A stretch of 60,000 nt of DNA from Nematostella vectensis (lineage: Eukaryota > Cnidaria > Anthozoa > Actiniaria > Edwardsiidae), in contig NC_064040.1 of NCBI RefSeq assembly GCF_932526225.1, forward strand, positions 14,630,494-14,690,493, read 5' to 3'. A program made the position numbers and the translations under genes. Below the pieces are notes generated by a model, which was given only the letters and a program-made list of their open reading frames with translations, searched no databases and was not told the origin of the DNA. This document shows positions 14,201 to 26,200 of the stretch, piece after piece (within the stretch, counting starts at the first letter, position 1; each line of letters starts with the position of its first letter).

Positions 14201-17200
14201 ATAAGAAGTGGTGATGTGCCGAATGGATAGTAAGATAAGAAGTAGTGATGTGCCAAATTGATAGTAAGATAAGAAGTAGTGATGTGCCAAATTGATAGTA
14301 AGATAAGAAGTAGTGATGTGCCAAATTGATAGTAAGATAAGAAGTAGTGATGTGCCGAATTGATAGTAAGATAAGAAGTAGTGATGTGCCGAATGGATAG
14401 CAAGATAAGAAGTAGTGATGTGCCGAATGGATAGTAAGATAAGAAGTAGTGATGTGCCGAATTGATAGCAAGATAAGAAGTAGTGATGTGCCGAATTGAT
14501 AGTAAGATAAGAAGTAGTGATGTGCCGAATGGATAGCAAGATAAGAAGTAGTGATGTGCCGAATGGATAGCAAGATAAGAAGTAGTGATGTGCCGAATGG
14601 ATAGCAAGATAAGAAGTAGTGATGTGCCGAATGGATAGTAAGATAAGAAGTAGTGATGTGCCGAGTGGATAGCAACATAAGAAGTAGTGATGTGCCGAAT
14701 TGATAATAAGATAAGAAGTAGTGATGTGCCGAATTGATAGTAAGATAAGAAGTAGTGATGTGCCGAATGGATAGCAAGATAAGAAGTAGTGATGTGCCGA
14801 ATTGATAATAAGATAAGAAGTAGTGATGTGCCGAATGGATAGTAAGATAAGAAGTAGTGATGTGCCGAATTGATAGCAAGATAAGAAGTAGTGATGTGCC
14901 GAATTGATAGCAAGATAAGAAGTAGTGATGTGCCGAATTGATAGTAAGATAAGAAGTAGTGATGTGCTGAATGGATAGCAAGATAAGAAGTAGTGATGTG
15001 CCGAATTGATAGCAAGATAAGAAGTAGTGATGTGCCGAATGGATAGCAAGATAAGAAGTGGTGATGTGCCGAATTGATGATAAGATAAGAAGTAGTGATG
15101 TGCCGAATTGATAGTAAGATAAGAAGTAGTGATGTGCCGAATGGATAGTAAGATAAGAAGTAGTGATGTGCCGAATGGATAGTAAGATAAGAAGTGGTGA
15201 TGTGCCGAATTGATAGTAAGATAAGAAGTAGTGATGTGCCGAATGGATAGCAAGATAAGAAGTAGTGATGTGCTGAATTGATAATAAGATAAGAAGTAGT
15301 GATGTGCCGAATTGATAGTAAGATAAGAAGTAGTGATGTGCCGAATTGATAGCAACATAAGAAGTAGCGATGTGCCGAATTGATAGTAAGATAAGAAGTA
15401 GTGATGTGCCGAATTGATAGCAAGATAAGAAGTAGTGATGTGCCGAATTGATAGCAAGATAAGAAGTAGTGATGTGCCAAATTGATAGCAAGATAAGAAG
15501 TAGTGATGTGCCGAATTGATAATAAGATAAGAAGTAGTGATGTGCCGAATTGATAGTAAGATAAGAAGTAGTGATGTGCCGAATTGATAGCAAGATAAGA
15601 AGTAGTGATGTGCCGAATAGATAGTAAGATAAGAAGTGGTGATGTGCCGAATTGATAATAAGATAAGAAGTAGTGATGTGCCGAATTGATAGCAAGATAA
15701 GAAGTAGTGATGTGCCGAATTGATAGTAAGATAAGAAGTAGTGATGTGCCGAATTGATAGTAAGATAAGAAGTAGTGATGTGCCGAATTGATAGCAAGAT
15801 AAGAAGTAGTGATGTGCCGAATTGATAGCAAGATAAGAAGTGGTGATGTGCCGAATTGATAGTAAGATAAGAAGTAGTGATGTGCTGAATTGATAGTAAG
15901 ATAAGAAGTAGTGATGTGCTGAATTAATAGCAAGAAAAGAAGTAGTGATGTGCCGAATTGATAGTAAGATAAGAAGTAGTGATGTGCCGAATTGATAGTA
16001 AGATAAGAAGTAGTGATGTGCTGAATTGATAGCAAGATAAGAAGTAGTGATGTGCCGAATGGATAGTAAGATAAGAAGTGGTGATGTGCCGAATTGATAA
16101 TAAGATAAGAAGTAGTGATGCGCCGAATGGATAGTAAGATAAGAAGTAGTGATGTGCCGAATTGATAGTAAGATAAGAAGTAGTGATGTGCCGAATGGAT
16201 AGTAAGATAAGAAGTAGTGATGTGCCGAATTGATAGCAAGATAAGAAGTGGTGATGTGCCGAATTGATAGTAAGATAAGAAGTGGTGATGTGCCGAATTG
16301 ATAATAAGATAAGAAGTGGTGATGTGCCGAATGGATAGCAAGATAAGAAGTAGTGATGTGCCGAATTGATAATAAGATAAGAAGTAGTGATGCGCCGAAT
16401 GGATAGTAAGATAAGATGTAGTGATGTGCCGAATTGATAGTAAGATAAGAAGTGGTGATGTGCCGAATTGATAGTAAGATAAGAAGTAGTGATGTGCCGA
16501 ATTGATAGTAAGATAAGAAGTAGTGATGTGCCGAATGGATAGTAAGATAAGAAGTAGTGATGTGCCGAATGGATAGTAAGATAAGAAGTAGTGGTGTGCC
16601 GAATTGATAGCAAGATAAGAAGTGGTGATGTGCCGAATTGATAGTAAGATAAGAAGTAGTGATGTGCCGAATGGATAGCAAGATAAGAAGTAGTGATGTG
16701 CCGAATGGATAGCAAGATAAGAAAAAGTGATGTGCCGAATTGATAGCAAGATAAGAAGTGGTGATGTGCCGAAGTGATAGCAAGATAAGAAGTAGTGATG
16801 TGCCGAATGGATAGCAAGATAAGAAGTAGTGATGTGCCGAATGGATAGTAAGATAAGAAGTAGTGATGTGCCGAATTGATAGCAAGATAAGAAGTAGTGA
16901 TGTGCCGAATTGATAGTAAGATAAGAAGTAGTGATGTGCCGAATTGATAGCAAGATAAGAAGTAGTGATGTGCTGAATGGATAGCAAGATAAGAAGTAGT
17001 GATGTGCCGAATGGATAGCAAGATAAGAAGTAGTGATGTGCCGAATTGATAGTAAGATAAGAAGTAGTGATGTGCTGAATTGATAATAAGATAAGAAGTA
17101 GTGATGTGCCGAATTGATAGTAAGATAAGAAGTAGTGATGTGCCGAATTGATAATAAGATAAGTAGTAATGATGTGCCGAATTGATAATAAGATAAGTAG

Positions 17201-20200
17201 TAATGATGTGCCGAATGGATAGCAAGATAAGAAGTAGTGATGTGCCGAATTGATAATAAGATAAGAAGTAGTGATGTGCCGAATGGACAGCAAGATAAGA
17301 AGTAGTGATGTGCCGAATGGATAGTAAGATAAGAAGTAGTGATGTGCCGAATTGATAGCAAGATAAGAAGTAGTGATGTGCCGGATGGATAGCAAGATAA
17401 GAAGTAGTAATGTGCCGAATTGATAGCAAGATAAGAAGTAGTGATGTGCCGAATGGATAGCAAGATAAGAAGTAGTGATGTGCCGAATTGATAGCAAGAT
17501 AAGAAGTAGTGATGTGCCGAATGGGTAGCAAGATAAGAAGTAGTAATGTGCCGAATTGATAGTAAGATAAGAAGTAGTGATGTGCCGAATGGATAGCAAG
17601 ATAAGAAGTAGTAATGTGCCGAATTGATAGTAAGATAAGAAGTAGTGATGTGCCGAATGGATAGCAACATAAGAAGTAGTGATGTGCCGAATTGATAGCA
17701 AAATAAGAAGCAGTGATGTGCCGAATTGATAGCAAGATAAGAAGTAGTGATGTGCCGAATTGATAGCAAGATAATAAGTAGTGATGTGCTGAATTGATAA
17801 TAAGATAAGAAGTAGTGATGTGCTGAATGGATAGCAAGATAAGAAGTAGTGATGTGCTGAATTGATAATAAGATAAGAAGTAGTGATGTGCCGAATTGAT
17901 AGTAAGATAAGAAGTAGTGATGTGCTGAATTGATAGTAAGATAAGAAGTAGTGATGTGCCGAATGGATAGTAAGATAAGAAGTAGTGATGTGCTGAATGG
18001 ATAGCAAGATAAGAAGTAGTGATGTGCCGAATTGATAGTAAGATAAGAAGTAGTGATGTGCTGAATGGATAGCAAGATAAGAAGAAGTGATGTGCTGAAT
18101 TGATAATAAGATAAGAAGTAGTGATGTGCCGAATTGATAGTAAGATAAGAAGTAGTGATGTGCTGAATTGATAGTAAGATAAGAAGTAGTGATGTGCCGA
18201 ATTGATAATAAGATAAGAAGTAGTGATGTGCTGAATGGATAGCAAGATAAGAAGTAGTGATGTGCCGAATTGATAGTAAGATAAGAAGTAGTGATGTGCC
18301 GAATTGATAGTAAGATAAGATGTAGTGATGTGCTGAATGGATAGCAAGATAAGAAGTAGTGATGTGCCGAATTGATAGTAAGATAAGAAGTAGTGATGTG
18401 CTGAATGGATAGCAAGATAAGAAGTAGTGATGTGCTGAATTGATAATAAGATAAGAAGTAGTGATGTGCCGAATTGATAGTAAGATAAGAAGTAGTGATG
18501 TGCTGAATTGATAGTAAGATAAGAAGTAGTGATGTGCCGAATTGATAATAAGATAAGAAGTAGTGATGTGCTGAATGGATAGAAAGATAAGAAGTAGTGA
18601 TGTGCCGAATTGATAGTAAGATAAGAAGTAGTGATGTGCCGAATTGATAGTAAGATAAGATGTAGTGATGTGCCGAATGGATAGCAACATAAGAAGTAGT
18701 GATGTGCCGAATTGATAGTAAGATAAGAAGCAGTGATGTGCCGAATTGATAGCAAGTTAAGAAGTAGTGATGTGCCGAGGGTGGCCTTGGCCGCCAAACA
18801 GTGGGTTATTTCTTTTGTCTCCAGAGGTTCCTCTCGGCTTTGTGGCTCGTAAAACAACACGTCGCGGTTGGTACGTATTCTCTTACAAGCCACTTATCCA
18901 AAAGAAGGGAGATGTCTAACGAACCACTAAACTCTGGATCCACTCAGGACATGCTATTTTGTGATACCTGTATGAGTTCCCCTCCCCCATGCTATCCACA
19001 ATCATGATTGGTTTGTTCCGTTGCCATGGTTACCTCTTCTTTCCTGCTGTATGTAGGGCCATCACGTGCTCTGACAGCATGCAGTCCATCTCCTGCGAAC
19101 AGAGTGAAATATCAGCTCTTTTGTGGCAGGCATTCAACGCTTTTTTTTTTAAGCACAGCTTAAAAGGAGCACGGGTTAGTGGCCATATACTCATTAAATC
19201 TTCTCAATCTTCGTTACTGAATTTGCTTTCAATTACTTGGGTTTTCTTACCTCACCCAATTTATTTATAACTTGGTCCCTTCTTGAAATATTTAAAAAGC
19301 TTACCTTACCATATCTGGGTTATCCATTACTTTTTTCGATCTAATACTTTTGAATCCTTGGGTTGCCTAAACTTTTCTGTTTTATCCATTACATCATTTG
19401 ATCTAATACTTTTGAATCCTTGGGTTGCCTTTTAACTTATCTGGTTCATCCATTACTTTGTCCAATCTAATACTTTTGAAGCCATGGGTTACCTTATCTG
19501 GTTTATCCATTACTATGTCCAATCTAATACTTTTGAAGCTATGGGTTAACTCATCTGGTTTATCCATTACTTTGTCCAATCTAATACTTTTGAAGTCATG
19601 GGTTACCTCATCTGGTTCATCCATTACTTTGTCCAATCTAATACTTTTAAAGCCATGGGTTACCTTATCTGGTTTATCCATTACTTTGTCCAATCTACGG
19701 GTTTCCTTACCTCATCTGGTTTATCCAGGAGAATAAAGACCTGTGGAAACATCCGGCAACACTATCAGTACATATGTCGGACCTTTTAGATTGAGGTAAC
19801 GGGGCGTTATCCGAGTTATCCAAGTAGAAATGATGCATATTTAGGGAGGTCAAAGTTAGTTCATAGTCAACAAAAAGCAGCCCGCCTTATGACATGAACA
19901 ACGTTGAGCTAATGTCACGGCATGGCATGTGAAATGTGCAACGAAGAGTAGTTCGCCTTATAATATGAACATCGTTGAGCTAACGTTACGGCATGCCATG
20001 TGAAATGTGCAACGAAGAGCTACGCGAGTAATTTTCGTGGTTCGGGTGACGTCTTACACTGCACATTTACCAAGTCAAATCTCGACAAAAGAGCACTTCC
20101 CATTCTGTAAAAAAAAGATGAAAGAACTCAGTTAGGTGTATGTTCCCTCCCCTCTAAGCAGTTGAATGAAGGTCATCCCCTGTCATGATCACGTACTTGA

Positions 20201-23200
20201 GGTTCTCGGAGACAGTCTTAGCCTTGTTGTAGTGTCCACCTACAGGGTTTGCGGCAGCGATGATGGACGTGCGCGCCGGTAAGCTGCACAAAACATCAGA
20301 AACACATTGGTACTCTTGGAAAACCCCTGAACAAGGCACGTGACGCATGGGCGTTGCCATAGCTACGGATGTTACTTAAAGCTCCATAAGAACGATTACC
20401 TACAAACGATCCCAGCCTTTGCGATACTGATACTCTGCTGCTCCTGCGAAGAAAAGTGGAATATGAGCATCAAACTATACCTTATGACGACCCATGCGAG
20501 TAATTTTCGATTCTTGCGCAAGCACAAGAGAATGCACCTGCTTGATTTTCTTGCTTTTGCGCTTTTGAGTAGGTTCGTTGAAACATTCCGCGACTTCCAT
20601 GTCTGGTTGAACCTGGATTTCTCACAACCTTTTGTGCCTATATATCTCTGGCTCTAGTTTATTAACTCTGTGTTTGTGGCTACTTATTGATATTATATTT
20701 ACCATGGCTTCAAGTAAGGCTTGGTGCTGGGTACCCATCTTATCAAACTCATCAATACAACAGCATCCTATAGGGAGATAAACACACGTAAATAGGCGAT
20801 TAAGCCTAGTCAGTACAACAGCACCCTATAGGGAGATAAACACACGTAAATAGGCGATTAAGCCTAGTCAATACAACAGCATCCTATAGGGAGATAAACA
20901 CACGTAAATAGGCGATTAGGCCTAGTCAATACAACAGTATCCTTAAGGGAGACAAATGTACGTTAATAGGCGATTAAGCCTAGTCAATACAACAGCATCC
21001 TATAGGGAGATAAACACACGTAAATAGGCGATTAAGCCTAGTCAGTACAACAGCACCCTATAGGGAGATAAACACACGTAAATAGGCGATTAAGCCTAGT
21101 CAGTACAACAGCACCCTATAGGGAGATAAACACACGTAAATAGGCGATTAAGCCTAGTCAGTACAACAGCATCCTATAGGGAGATAAACACACGTAAATA
21201 GGCGATTAAGCCTAGTCAATACAACAGCATCCTATAGGGAGATAAACACACGTAAATAGGCGATTAAGCCTAGTCAGTACAACAGCACCCTATAGGGAGA
21301 TAAACACACGTAAATAGGCGATTAAGCCTAGTCAGTACAACAGCATCCTATAGGGAGATAAACACACGTAAATAGGCGATTAAGCCTAGTCAATACAACA
21401 GCATCCTATAGGGAGATAAACACACGTAAATAGGCGATTAAGCCTAGTCAATACAACAGCATCCTAAAGGGAGATAAACACACGTAAATAGGCGATTAAG
21501 CCTAGTCAATACAACAGTATCCTTAAGGGAGACAAATGTACGTTAATAGGCGATTAAGCCTAGTCAATACAACAGCATCCTATAGGGAGATAAACACACG
21601 TAAATAGGCGATTAAGCCTAGTCAGTACAACAGCACCCTATAGGGAGATAAACACACGTAAATAGGCGATTAAGCCTAGTCAGTACAACAGCACCCTATA
21701 GGGAGATAAACACACGTAAATAGGCGATTAAGCCTAGTCAGTACAACAGCATCCTATAGGGAGATAAACACACGTAAATAGGCGATTAAGCCTAGTCAAT
21801 ACAACAGCATCCTATAGGGAGATAAACACACGTAAATAGGCGATTAAGCCTAGTCAATACAACAGCATCCTATAGGGAGATAAACACACGTAAATAGGCG
21901 ATTAAGCCTAGTCAATACAACAGTATCCTTAAGGGAGACAAATGTACGTTAATAGGCGATTAAGCCTAGTCAATACAACAGCATCCTATAGGGAGATAAA
22001 CACACGTAAATAGGCGATTAAGCCTAGTCAGTACAACAGCACCCTATAGGGAGATAAACACACGTAAATAGGCGATTAAGCCTAGTCAGTACAACAGCAC
22101 CCTATAGGGAGATAAACACACGTAAATAGGCGATTAAGCCTAGTCAATACAACAGCATCCTATAGGGAGATAAACACACATAAATAGGCGATTAAGCCTA
22201 GTCAGTACAACAGCATCCTATAGGGAGATAAACACACGTAAATAGGCGATTAAGCCTAGTTAATACAACAGCATCCTATAGGGAGATAAACACACGTAAA
22301 TAGGCGATTAAGCCTAGTTAATACAACAGCATCCTATAGGGAGATAAACACATGAGGAAACACGGACACACAAACTAATTAACATGTCTTTACCTTGGTC
22401 TCCCAGCACGAGAGCTCCTGCTTCAAGGGCGTAGTCTCCTGAAGAACCGTCCTTGGACAAAGTTACCTACACACAGACACCAAAACAATAAGATTAACAT
22501 GCAGTGTCACTGGCCTTCGTCGGGTCCAAGAAGAAGAAACGGAGCAATTAGCTTTTGTTTCGAAACGGTTCAGCAAAATAATTTTTGAAAATCTGCGATT
22601 CTTAGAAATTAAGCAAAGGTAAAAAGTAATTCAGTAATTTAAAAAGGTATTTTAGAACCAATACAATTCAATTCCTAGTTTATTAATCAGTGCGCTTACC
22701 ATGTTGCCATGTAGTTCTAGGTTGTACTCACCGTAAGACCTGATGTCGAGGTCGTGTTTCCGCAGACATACACCCCGCGGGGTGCAATGTTAGACACAGC
22801 CTGCAACATCTGAGGAGAGTCATACAAAATGTAGTTTATTAAGATCATCATATCATCGATTATGATGTCTGTAGTTAAGTTAAAGTTATAAGAAAGCAGT
22901 GGCGATGATGATGATGAAACTAGAGATGAAACCTTAACTAGTTTGTACTTTCAATATTATCCTTTCCTAACTTTTCCTGAGTCCAGGTTCATGATGATAA
23001 TGATGATAATAATGTTGAATAAAGTTATGATGATGATATTAATGACACTAACCTGACTTTTCCCGAGTCTAGGGTCATGATGATAATGATGTTGAATAAT
23101 GTTATGATGATATTAATGGCACTTGCCTGACTTTTGCCGAGTCCTGGGTCCCCGACTACCAGCACATGAGGGTTGCCTCTCACAGGAATGCGATTCTGAT

Positions 23201-26200
23201 ACAACATAAGCCAAATGATGATACCCTTATAAATGAACGGGTTAAATTACTGTTGAAATCGTGGTTTACCTTGTCGTTCAGATATCTTTGAGTCCCTCCA
23301 AACAATCCAAGCATGAGACCTGCCTTAACCATCTGCAAAGGGAATTCAATATTAAATGTCTCGATCTAGAGAAGGAAAAAGGGACATAAAATCTTATGTG
23401 CATTCATGTAATCAGAAAAAAGGTGCGAACAAAAATGGAAGGAAAGGAAATGTTCGGTTCTTTCCATCTCCACGTTTGTCTTTTCGAGCGTATTTACACA
23501 CACATTAAGCGTGTCTTGCAGCTACGCTTCCTTTCTCGTTTGGCGTCTATCGCAGTAAATCTTGGCCTCTGTTTCTTTGTCTCAGCAAAAAGTTTCTCCT
23601 TTTGGCATTTTCCGTGTACAATTTTATCTCAACTCAGTACACAGGTATGCAAACAATACCATGTATCAGTTAGAGTCAGAATCAGAAGATCAAATACGGC
23701 CACTTCGAATTTCTTAAGAGCATCCCGTGCTAAATTCATATCAGTACCCTCTTTATTATAGCGAGTATACAAAGTTAATCCTAAAAACTCAACAAGGGAA
23801 ATAAATGATACAGCACATTGTAGTTTAATCAGTAAACATTGTATCTTTTAATCGCTTTTCTAGCGCGCTTAATATTGTCGCCGCCTTCCCTCTTACCTCA
23901 TGGCCATAAATGGAAGGACACATGGATCTAGAACGTAAGATGAAATCATATTCACTTACATAACCATTAAGTCAACAGTCTTTTTGGTATAAGACATTTG
24001 CACCTAACTTAACGTACAGCACATAAATGTAACATCCTACCCAACAATCAGTCTAAATAGGTTTTTCTCTGACTGGATTTCCTGTATTGCGTACAGCTCC
24101 TGGAAACAAGACAGCAATTGATATCAAGACTTCAGACGACACAAAGATACACTGAAACAAATAAGTATAAACATATACAGTGCCATCTTCCAGCCCTTCC
24201 CCACCCCCCCTCTTTTTTGGCAAAAAATATTATATAACTCCTTCTCCACCCCCAAATATAAAAGGCCAAATGAATCGTAATGAAAGGTAATTGGTGAACA
24301 AATAAACTCCCTACTTCGCATAAACCAAGCAACCCCCTGCCCCCACAAATCTAAATCTAAAAGTTAGGTAAATGTGTAAGCTTGCCTTGATTGTAAACTC
24401 CATGGAAAGTCCACTCTCTTCCTCTGCCCCTGTATGGGTGTTACCCTTGTTATTGTTGACAGCATTGGCGTATATATACAGGAGAAACATGCACTTGTCT
24501 TTGTTATATTTGGTCCGTGCTATGACAAACAGAACAGAGAGAACGTTAGAAGGGAGATGGAGGATGTTTTATAATGTGAAAAGATGAGAAGAGAAAAAGG
24601 CAAGTGTTTCAAAGTTTTAAAAGAAAGGGGTAGCGGCGATGGTTTAACAAACCAAGAAAAGCGAAAATCAGTTTTTTTAAGCAGTAAAGAGTGGGTGTTA
24701 AAGTAGTAGGGAAAAGGCAGAATATGGGTAGGAGTGGGTGTTGGAGTAGTAAGGGAAAGGTAGAATATGGGCAGGAGTGGGTGATGGAGTAGTAAGGGAA
24801 AGGTAGAATATGGGCAAGAGTGGGTGTTGGAGTAGTAAGGGAAAGGTAGAATATGGGTAGGAGTGGGTGTTGGAGTAGTAAGGGAAAGGTAGAATATGGG
24901 CAGGAGTGGGTGTTGGAGTAGTAAGGGAGAGGTAGAATATGGGCAGGAGTGGGTGTTGGAGTAGTAAGGGAAAGGTAGAATATGGGCAAGAGTGGGTGTT
25001 GGAGTAGTAAGGGAAAGGTAGAATATGGGCAAGAGTGGGTGTTGGAGTAGTAAGGGAAAGGTAGAATATGGGCAGGAGTGGGTGTTGGAGTAGTAAGGGA
25101 GAGGTAGAATATGGGCAGGAGTGGGTGATGGAGTAGTAAGGGAGAGGTAGAATATGGGCAGGAGTGGGTGTTGGAGTAGTAAGGGAAAGGTAGAATATGG
25201 GCAGGAGTGGGTGTTGGAGTAGTAAGGGAGAGGTAGAATATGGGCAGGAGTGGGTGTTGGAGTAGTAAGGGAGAGGTAGAATATGGGCAGGAGTGGGTGA
25301 TGGAGTAGTAAGGGAAAGGTAGAATATGGGCAAGAGTGGGTGTTGGAGTAGTAAGGGAAAGGTAGAATATGGGCAGGAGTGGGTGATGGAGTAGTAAGGG
25401 AGAGGTAGAATATGGGCAGGAGTGGGTGATGGAGTAGTAAGGGAGAGGTGGAATATGGGCAGGAGTGGGTGATGGAGTAGTAAGGGAGAGGTAGAATATG
25501 GGCAGGAGTGGGTGATGGAGTAGTAAGGGAGAGGTAGAATATGGGCAGGAGTGGGTGATGGAGTAGTAAAAGTGAGGTAGAATATGGGCAGGAGTGGGTG
25601 TTGGAGTAGTAAGGGAGAGGTGGAATATGGGCAGGAGTGGGTGATGGAGTAGTAAGGGAGAGGTAGAATATGGGCAGGAGTGGGTGATGGAGTAGTAAGG
25701 GAAAGGTAGAATATGGGCAAGAGTGGGTGTTGGAGTAGTAAGGGAAAGGTAGAATATGGGCAGGAGTGGGTGTTGGAGTAGTAAAAGTGAGGTAGAATAT
25801 GGGCAGGAGTGGGTGTTGGAGTAGTAAGGGAGAGGTAGAATATGGGCAGGAGTGGGTGTTGGAGTAGTAAGGGAAAGGTAGAATATGGGCAGGAGTGGGT
25901 GATGGAGTAGTAAGGGAAAGGTAGAATATGGGCAAGAGTGGGTGTTGGAGTAGTAAGGGAAAGGTAGAATATGGGCAGGAGTGGGTGATGGAGTAGTAAG
26001 GGAGAGGTAGAATATGGGCAGGAGTGGGTGATGGAGTAGTAAGGGAGAGGTGGAATATGGGCAGGAGTGGGTGATGGAGTAGTAAGGGAGAGGTAGAATA
26101 TGGGCAGGAGTGGGTGATGGAGTAGTAAGGGAGAGGTAGAATATGGGCAGGAGTGGGTGATGGAGTAGTAAGGGAGAGGTAGAATATGGGCAGGAGTGGG

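Noticed and set aside
8727-18893. Minus-strand open frames of 2,356, 3,309, 3,172 and 989 codons
   Set aside because: They are translations of a 34-bp repeat that happens to lack stop triplets in three phases. The 34-residue period equals three repeat units.
20752-22352. CRISPR-like array
   Set aside because: Repeats are contiguous with no variable spacers, carry a splice junction, and lie in a eukaryotic gene.
23396-23761. 121-codon plus-strand ORF
   Set aside because: It lies in an MCM8 intron, has no recognisable domain, and its length is expected by chance.
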